Shown here: piece after piece, positions 1-6,506 of the stretch | How the letters are laid out: each line of letters begins with the position of its first letter | How positions within the stretch are numbered: the first letter of the stretch is position 1 | The notes under the pieces: model-generated | Told to the model about the DNA's origin: nothing | Seen by the model: only the letters and a program-made list of their open reading frames with translations | Databases searched by the model: none | Source of the DNA: QHVT01 sp036387915 | GTDB lineage: Bacteria > Acidobacteriota > Thermoanaerobaculia > Gp7-AA8 | DNA length: 10,122 nucleotides | Direction of reading: 5' to 3' | Assembly (NCBI GenBank): GCA_036387915.1 | Contig: DASVSV010000268.1 | Span: 1-10,122 of the forward strand | Program-made: the position numbers and the translations under genes

Positions 1-19
1 CGTCGCCCGATCCAGAGCC

Positions 20-25
20 CATAAT
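20..25 (+). promoter_or_regulatory. Possible -10 element of the dnaA promoter
   Basis: CATAAT differs from the sigma70 -10 consensus TATAAT at one base. It would place a transcription start near position 32, inside the DnaA-box cluster, which fits autorepression by DnaA. The matching -35 would lie at or beyond the left edge of the window and cannot be examined. This is a weak call resting on a single hexamer. Confidence 0.3.
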
Positions 26-54
26 TTCCACAACTGTGGAAAAGTTGTGGATTC
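24..54. promoter_or_regulatory. Cluster of three DnaA-box-like 9-mers upstream of dnaA
   Basis: Three 9-mers resemble the DnaA box TTATCCACA and its TTTTCCACA variant. ATTTCCACA is at 24-32 on the + strand. TTTTCCACA is read on the - strand from 35-43. GAATCCACA is read on the - strand from 46-54 and is the weakest. Their left edges are spaced 11 bp apart, about one helical turn, so bound DnaA molecules would sit on one face of the helix. The first two form the palindrome TTTCCACA-N2-TGTGGAAA. Position just before dnaA suggests autoregulation and possibly a role as an origin sub-region. The motifs are visible directly; the function is inferred. Confidence 0.7.
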
Positions 55-83
55 TCAAGGAGATAGCCCCCCATCACCCCCTC

Positions 84-1391
84 ATGAGCACGTGGAGCCA
101 GGTTCTCGCCCGCATCGAGCAAGTCGTTGACCGGACGGAGTATGACACCTGGCTGGCGCCGACCCGATTCATCTCCCAGAAGGGGGATACCGTCGACATC
201 GCGGTGCCTTCACAACGTTATGTGGATGAGATCCGCGAGCGTTTCGGCGCCCAGATCCGCGGCGTTCTGAACGAAATCACCCCCGAGCGCGTCCAGATCC
301 ACTTCGTCGTCGACGGCAACGTGGCCGGTGACGACCTCGGAATGCAGCTCGCGCCGGCCAAAGACGAGCTGCCGAGCGCCATCTTCAATCCGCGCTACAC
401 CTTCGACACCTTCGTGGTCGGCAATTCGAACCAGCTCGCGTACGCCGCGTCGAAGTCGATCGCCGAGAATCCCAGCGGCTCGTTCAACCCGCTCTTCATC
501 TATGGAGGCGCCGGTCTCGGCAAGACCCACCTCATCCAGGCCATTGGCCAGCAGCTCCGCGAATCGCGGCGGAGACTGAAGGTCGCGTACATGTCGGCCG
601 ACTCGTTCGTGACGGAGCTCATCACCTCGATCCGCTACGACCGGATGCAGGTCTTCCGCGACCGCTACCGCTCCGTCGACGCGCTGCTGCTCGACGACAT
701 CCAGTTCATCGCCGGCAAGGAGCGGACGCAGGAAGAGTTCTTCCACACGTTCAACGCGCTCTACGAGGCGCAGAAGCAGATCGTCTTCACCTCCGACCGG
801 CCGCCGAAGGAGATCCCCACCCTCGAGGAGCGTCTCCGCTCCCGCTTCGAGTGGGGACTGACGGCCGACATCCAGCCGCCCGATCTCGAGACCAAGGTGG
901 CCATCCTTCGCAAGAAGGCCGAGGACAAAGGTCTGAACGTGCCGCAGGACGTGGCGCTGTTCCTGGCCGAGCGCGTGCGCTCGAACGTGCGCGAGCTGGA
1001 AGGGCATCTCAACAAGATCGCCGTCTTCGCGTCGCTGGCCGGCAAGACCGTGACCATCGACCTGGCCAAGGAAGCGCTGAAGGACATCCTCGCCAAAGAG
1101 GACAAGCCGATCAACGCGCCGGAGATCCTGCGCGTCGTGGCCACGCACTACGGCCTGAAGGTCTCGGACCTCAAGCAGAAGAGCAACGCCAAGACCATCG
1201 CCTTCCCCCGCCAGGTGGCGATGTACCTCTGCAAGGAACTGACGGATCTCTCGTATCCTGAGATCGGGAAAGTCTTCGCCGACAAGCACCACTCGACCGT
1301 CATGTACTCGGTCCAGCAGATCAAGAAGATGATGGACGCGGACGCTCAGTTCGCGCGTACCGTCGAGACCTTGTCGAAGCAGTTCCGATGA
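84..1391 (+). CDS. dnaA: Chromosomal replication initiator protein DnaA
   Basis: DnaA is an AAA+ ATPase that binds DnaA boxes, unwinds oriC and recruits the replicative helicase. The product is 435 residues. Residues 1-75 form the N-terminal interaction domain, which opens with a W-x-x-V-L-x-R-I pattern and is followed by a short linker (about 76-100). The AAA+ core starts at the NPRYTFDTFVVG region (about 102-113). Walker A is GGAGLGKTH (141-149), Walker B is LLLDDIQF (201-208), and an arginine-rich RLRSRFEWG segment (250-258) corresponds to the box VII/sensor area. The C-terminal DNA-binding domain carries FPRQVAMYL (374-382) and HHSTV (402-406). ATG at 84 was chosen because the family N-terminus begins here; an in-frame GTG at 36 would add 16 atypical residues and overlaps the DnaA boxes. 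The purine-rich AAGGAG (57-62) is about 20 nt from this ATG, farther than a normal Shine-Dalgarno. Identity is certain; the start is likely. Confidence 0.97.
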   Translation: MSTWSQVLARIEQVVDRTEYDTWLAPTRFISQKGDTVDIAVPSQRYVDEIRERFGAQIRGVLNEITPERVQIHFVVDGNVAGDDLGMQLAPAKDELPSAIFNPRYTFDTFVVGNSNQLAYAASKSIAENPSGSFNPLFIYGGAGLGKTHLIQAIGQQLRESRRRLKVAYMSADSFVTELITSIRYDRMQVFRDRYRSVDALLLDDIQFIAGKERTQEEFFHTFNALYEAQKQIVFTSDRPPKEIPTLEERLRSRFEWGLTADIQPPDLETKVAILRKKAEDKGLNVPQDVALFLAERVRSNVRELEGHLNKIAVFASLAGKTVTIDLAKEALKDILAKEDKPINAPEILRVVATHYGLKVSDLKQKSNAKTIAFPRQVAMYLCKELTDLSYPEIGKVFADKHHSTVMYSVQQIKKMMDADAQFARTVETLSKQFR

Positions 1392-1412
1392 TTTCCGCAC
1401 AGCCTGCGGAAA
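1392..1412 (+). repeat. Perfect 8-bp inverted repeat directly after the dnaA stop
   Basis: TTTCCGCA (1392-1399), a 5-nt spacer, and TGCGGAAA (1405-1412) form a perfect hairpin or palindrome beginning at the base after the dnaA stop codon. No T-run follows, so an intrinsic terminator is unlikely. Each arm resembles a DnaA box with A changed to G (TTTCCRCA). The element parallels the TTTCCACA-N2-TGTGGAAA palindrome at 25-42. It may be a paired DnaA site, an mRNA 3'-end structure, or both. Confidence 0.6.
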
Positions 1413-1534
1413 GGTCCCCTGAAATGATGTGGATGAAAAACGCCCTTTCGACGAAACCGGTCCGAGCTGCGGAAAACGGCCCGATTTCCCTCAGTTTTCA
1501 CCCTCTCCGTTCCACAGGGCGAAAAGCGGAAGAC

Positions 1535-1543
1535 TGCTATACT
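1535..1543 (+). promoter_or_regulatory. Extended -10 promoter element, probably for dnaN
   Basis: TGCTATACT is an extended -10 (TGN followed by TATACT, one mismatch to TATAAT). It sits about 93 bp upstream of the dnaN start. No good -35 hexamer is seen 16-18 bp upstream, which extended -10 promoters tolerate. A transcript from here would run through the trio-like and AT-rich segment, linking dnaN transcription to origin opening. Confidence 0.5.
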
Positions 1544-1584
1544 TTCGAACAGTTTGCGCCTGCCGATGCCGTTCTCCGCAGCAA

Positions 1585-1620
1585 CTACTACCACTACTAC
1601 AAACAAAATAGATTTGTTCT
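1585..1620. other. DnaA-trio-like repeats and AT-rich unwinding tract
   Basis: The + strand reads CTA CTA CCA CTA CTA at 1585-1599, so the complementary strand has the 3'-GAT-5' trinucleotide pattern of the DnaA-trio, which binds DnaA on single-stranded DNA. It is followed by an A/T-dominated stretch (1600-1620) that contains a small inverted repeat, AACAAA (1602-1607) and TTTGTT (1613-1618). A DnaA-box-like TTCTCCGCA lies 4 bp upstream. This fits the duplex unwinding element of an origin. The repeats are visible; the function is inferred from the described B. subtilis arrangement. Confidence 0.65.
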
Positions 1621-1621
1621 G

Positions 1622-1630
1622 AAGGAAGAG
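1622..1630 (+). promoter_or_regulatory. Ribosome binding site of dnaN
   Basis: The purine-rich AAGGAAGAG lies 5 nt before the ATG at 1636, with its GGA core 9 nt from the start codon. It is the clearest Shine-Dalgarno-like site in the window and supports the chosen dnaN start. Confidence 0.7.
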
Positions 1631-1635
1631 ACCAG

Positions 1636-2769
1636 ATGGAGCTGACCGTCGGAAAAGCGGATCTGCAGAAGGAACTCCAGCTATGCCAGGGAGTCGTCGA
1701 GAAGCGCTCGACCATTCCGATTCTGTCGAACGTGCTGCTCAAAGCGGCCGACGGACGCCTGCAGATCGCCGCCACGGACCTCGACGTCACGATCCTCAGC
1801 TCCACCGGCGCCCGAGTGACCACGCCGGGCGGCGTGACCATCGAAGCAAAACGCCTGTTCGACGTCATCCGCTCGATGCCCGACGAAGACGTGCACATGA
1901 CCATGCAGGAAAACAACTCGATGCTCATCGAGTCCGGCACGGCAAAATTTCGTCTCCTCGGCCTGCCGGCCGAGGATTACCCGACCCTGCCGACGGTCAA
2001 CGTCGCGGAAGGCTTCAGCATCCCGCTCGACGAGCTGAAGACCATGGTCGGCAAGGTCAAGTTCGCCATCACGCACGAGGAAACGCGCTTCCAGCTCAAC
2101 GGCGCGCTCCTGAAAGTGCAGCCGAACAAGCTCGAGATGGTCGCCACCGACGGCCACCGCATGGCCCTGATCAACTTTCCCTCGGCCATCACCGGCGGCA
2201 AGAACAAAAAGGGCGAAGACCTGACGATTCTCATCCCGCGCAAGGCGCTCGACGAGATCCTCCGCCTCGAGGCCACCGAAGACGGCTCCGTGAAATTCGG
2301 CGTCTCCGAGAACCAGCTCTTCTTCGACGCCGGCGACCGCCGCCTCCTGGCGCGCATGATCGACGTCAACTTCCCGAACTACATGGAAGTCATCTCGCGC
2401 GACAACGACCGCCGGGTCATGGTCGACCGGGAGCGCCTGCTCTCGACGATCAAGCGCATCTCTCTGGTCGCCAACGAACGCACGCGCGCCGTCCGCTTCG
2501 ACTTTGCGCCCGGCAAGCTGACCGTGTCGTCGACGAATCCCGAGCTCGGCGACGCGCGCGAGACCGTTCCCATCGACTACGCCGGCGCCCCGTTTTTCGT
2601 CGGCCTCAACGCCGCGTACGTGATGGACTTTCTCAGCGCGACCGACACGCAGAGCGTCTCCCTCGATCTCAAGGACGAGAACAGCCAGTGCATCGGACGC
2701 CCGGCCTCGGTGGCGGAAGACCTGCCGTACGACTACCTGTACGTCGTGATGCCGATGCGCCTGGCGTGA
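1636..2769 (+). CDS. dnaN: DNA polymerase III beta subunit (sliding clamp)
   Basis: The beta clamp is a ring-shaped homodimer around DNA that tethers polymerase III and serves as a docking site for repair and regulatory proteins. The product is 377 residues, close to the 366 of E. coli, and fits the three repeated clamp domains (roughly 1-120, 125-245, 250-377). Family motifs include RLLGLPAEDYPTLP in domain 1, RFQLNGALL and ATDGHRMAL in domain 2, and the VVMPMRL ending, whose MPMRL residues line the clamp-binding pocket. Here one alanine follows MPMRL. The start is supported by the purine-rich site just upstream. Its stop overlaps the recF start, so the two are probably cotranscribed and translationally coupled. 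Confidence 0.98.
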   Translation: MELTVGKADLQKELQLCQGVVEKRSTIPILSNVLLKAADGRLQIAATDLDVTILSSTGARVTTPGGVTIEAKRLFDVIRSMPDEDVHMTMQENNSMLIESGTAKFRLLGLPAEDYPTLPTVNVAEGFSIPLDELKTMVGKVKFAITHEETRFQLNGALLKVQPNKLEMVATDGHRMALINFPSAITGGKNKKGEDLTILIPRKALDEILRLEATEDGSVKFGVSENQLFFDAGDRRLLARMIDVNFPNYMEVISRDNDRRVMVDRERLLSTIKRISLVANERTRAVRFDFAPGKLTVSSTNPELGDARETVPIDYAGAPFFVGLNAAYVMDFLSATDTQSVSLDLKDENSQCIGRPASVAEDLPYDYLYVVMPMRLA

Positions 2770-3851
2770 TTCTTCGCTCGATCTCGACGCAGAACTTCCG
2801 CAACCTTGAGGACGCGGAGATCGAGCTCCATCCCGAGGCGAACATCCTCGTGGGCCGCAACGGACAGGGAAAGACGAACCTGCTCGAGGCGGCCTATTTT
2901 CTGGCCACGACGAAATCGTTCCGCACGTCGCGCGTGGCCAGCATGTTTCGCTTCGGCAGCCAGAGTGTCTTCGCCAGCGGCTCGCTGCATCGGGACGGCG
3001 TCGATCGCACGCTCTCCGTCGGACTCGAATCCGGTGAGACCAAGCGCCGCGTGCTGATGATCAACGGCGAGAAGGTCACGCTCCCCTCGTACCTGAACGC
3101 GATGAGCGTCTTCGCGTACTCGTCGGCGCGGCTGGAAGTCATCCGCGGCACACCGGAAGAGCGCCGCCGTTTTCTCGACCGCGGGATCGCCAGCGTCAAC
3201 CCGGCGTATCTGGAGCAGCTCACCCGCTACACGCGCGTGCTCAAGCAGCGGAACGCGCTGCTCTCCGAGATCGCGCTGCGGCGCGAGATCCAGTCCTCGC
3301 TCGACGCGTGGGACAACGAGCTGATGGTCGCGGCGAACGTCGTCCATCGCGCCCGCGCCGCTTACGCGGCCGACCTGGAGAAGCTCTTCGCCGAGATCGT
3401 CACCAGCCACGGATACCACGTCACCGGCGTGACCATGGCCTACAAGCCGAGCAGCACCGAGGAGCTGGCCAAGCATCGGCGTGAGGAGCTGCGCGCGCGG
3501 ATGTCGCTGGTCGGCCCGCAGCGCGACGTGATCGAGTTTCTCGTCGACGGCAGGCCCGCGGCGGAAGTGCTCAGCGGCGGCGAGCAGAAGATGATCGTGC
3601 TCTTCCTGAAGTTCGCCAAACTCGAGCTTTTCCGGCGCCGGCACGACGACGCGCCGCTGTTCCTGCTCGACGACGTGGACGCCGAGCTCGACCTCGAGAT
3701 CCTGCAGTCGCTGCTGTCGAAATTGCCCGTTTCGACGCAGGTCTTCGCGACCTCCGCCAAGGAGGCATTTCTGGCCGCTCTCCAGGCCGGTCCGCACCGC
3801 CGCCTAACTCTTGACAGTGGAAGAGTTACAGGCGCCCGCGATTTCGCCTGA
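2766..3851 (+). CDS. recF: DNA replication and repair protein RecF
   Basis: RecF is an SMC-like ABC ATPase that binds gapped DNA and, with RecO and RecR, helps load RecA at stalled forks and gaps. From the GTG at 2766 the product is 361 residues, against 357 in E. coli. The N-terminus begins with the typical L-R-S-I-x-T-x-N-F-R-N strand. Walker A is GRNGQGKTN (30-38), the ABC signature is LSGGE (269-273), and Walker B is FLLDDVDAELD (from about 299). The GPQRD segment before the signature is also characteristic. The GTG start shares GTGA with the dnaN stop (4-bp overlap) and has no clear Shine-Dalgarno, so translation probably depends on coupling to dnaN. The frame is open far upstream, but that part is a shadow of dnaN. 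Confidence 0.96.
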   Translation: MILRSISTQNFRNLEDAEIELHPEANILVGRNGQGKTNLLEAAYFLATTKSFRTSRVASMFRFGSQSVFASGSLHRDGVDRTLSVGLESGETKRRVLMINGEKVTLPSYLNAMSVFAYSSARLEVIRGTPEERRRFLDRGIASVNPAYLEQLTRYTRVLKQRNALLSEIALRREIQSSLDAWDNELMVAANVVHRARAAYAADLEKLFAEIVTSHGYHVTGVTMAYKPSSTEELAKHRREELRARMSLVGPQRDVIEFLVDGRPAAEVLSGGEQKMIVLFLKFAKLELFRRRHDDAPLFLLDDVDAELDLEILQSLLSKLPVSTQVFATSAKEAFLAALQAGPHRRLTLDSGRVTGARDFA

Positions 3852-3879
3852 AATCGGCCGGGAAACGCAATTTTCGCGG

Positions 3880-3885
3880 TACAAT
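3880..3885 (+). promoter_or_regulatory. Possible -10 element of a gyrB promoter
   Basis: TACAAT matches TATAAT at five of six positions and lies 94 bp upstream of the gyrB ATG, in the only sizeable gap between recF and gyrB. No good -35 hexamer is seen at the usual spacing. Supercoiling-sensitive gyrase promoters are known in other bacteria, but nothing here shows that directly. Confidence 0.35.
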
Positions 3886-3923
3886 TTCGCGTTACATTCC
3901 ACGTTGTAAAACCAGCGAAACTC

Positions 3924-3944
3924 CGGCCGCCACGATGGCGGCCG
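3924..3944 (+). other. Perfect GC-rich hairpin in the gyrB leader
   Basis: CGGCCGCCA (3924-3932), a CGA loop, and TGGCGGCCG (3936-3944) form a perfect 9-bp stem with a 3-nt loop. It lies between the recF stop and the gyrB start, 34 nt before the ATG. No T-run follows, so it is a poor intrinsic terminator. It could be a 5'-leader structure of gyrB mRNA, a 3'-end stabiliser of the dnaN-recF transcript, or a protein-binding palindrome. Confidence 0.55.
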
Positions 3945-3978
3945 CGACCTCCCTGCAGAAGGCACTTAGAAAGAATTG

Positions 3979-6423
<2,445 letters not shown>

Positions 6424-6506
6424 CGGGCAGCTCGCAGCGGGCAGTTGGCAGGAGCGAAGCGCTTCTGCTGCTGCCCCCCGCGCCCTGCCGACTGCCACCT
6501 GAACTT
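6424..6506. repeat. Heptamer repeats forming an inverted repeat between gyrB and gyrA
   Basis: The 83-bp spacer starts with four consecutive 7-mers: GGCAGCT (6426-6432), CGCAGCG, GGCAGTT and GGCAGGA (ending 6453). The opposite orientation appears at 6484-6496. Together, 6440-6452 and 6484-6496 can form a 13-bp stem with one G-U pair, enclosing a 31-nt loop that contains the palindrome GAAGCGCTTC (6456-6465). The right arm ends 10 nt before the gyrA ATG, and no Shine-Dalgarno is visible next to that ATG. The element may be a member of a dispersed intergenic repeat family, an mRNA structure affecting GyrA translation, or a partial terminator. No T-run follows. Confidence 0.65.

Larger units (their letters stand above)
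1392..1635. other. Probable chromosomal replication origin (oriC) between dnaA and dnaN
   Basis: This 244-bp gap has no convincing gene but contains the parts expected of a bacterial origin. DnaA-box-like 9-mers occur at 1391-1399 (ATTTCCGCA, +), 1405-1413 (CTTTCCGCA, -), 1428-1436 (TCATCCACA, -), 1468-1476 (TTTTCCGCA, -), 1508-1516 (CGTTCCACA, +) and 1572-1580 (TTCTCCGCA, +). The last is followed after 4 bp by a CTA-type trinucleotide run (1585-1599) and then an AT-rich tract (about 1600-1620). Box, DnaA-trio, AT-rich unwinding tract is the order described for the Bacillus subtilis basal unwinding system, which also lies between dnaA and dnaN. Individual boxes match the consensus at only 7-8 of 9 positions, so the assignment rests on context and arrangement together. 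Confidence 0.72.

Noticed and set aside
36..83. N-terminal extension of DnaA from GTG 36
   Set aside because: The 16 extra residues do not fit the DnaA N-terminus, and the DNA encoding them is the DnaA-box cluster.
210..1400. 396-codon open frame on the - strand
   Set aside because: It is the antisense shadow of dnaA, with biased composition and no motif.
1388..1645. 85-codon + strand frame across the dnaA-dnaN gap
   Set aside because: It spans origin-like elements, has no ribosome binding site or family resemblance, and overlaps both dnaA and dnaN.
2733..3797. 354-codon open frame on the - strand
   Set aside because: It is antisense to recF and lacks motifs; recF has a full set of ATPase motifs.
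3811..3816. Perfect TTGACA -35 hexamer inside the end of recF
   Set aside because: No acceptable -10 lies 16-18 bp downstream (that stretch is G/C only), and the TACAAT at 3880 is too far away.
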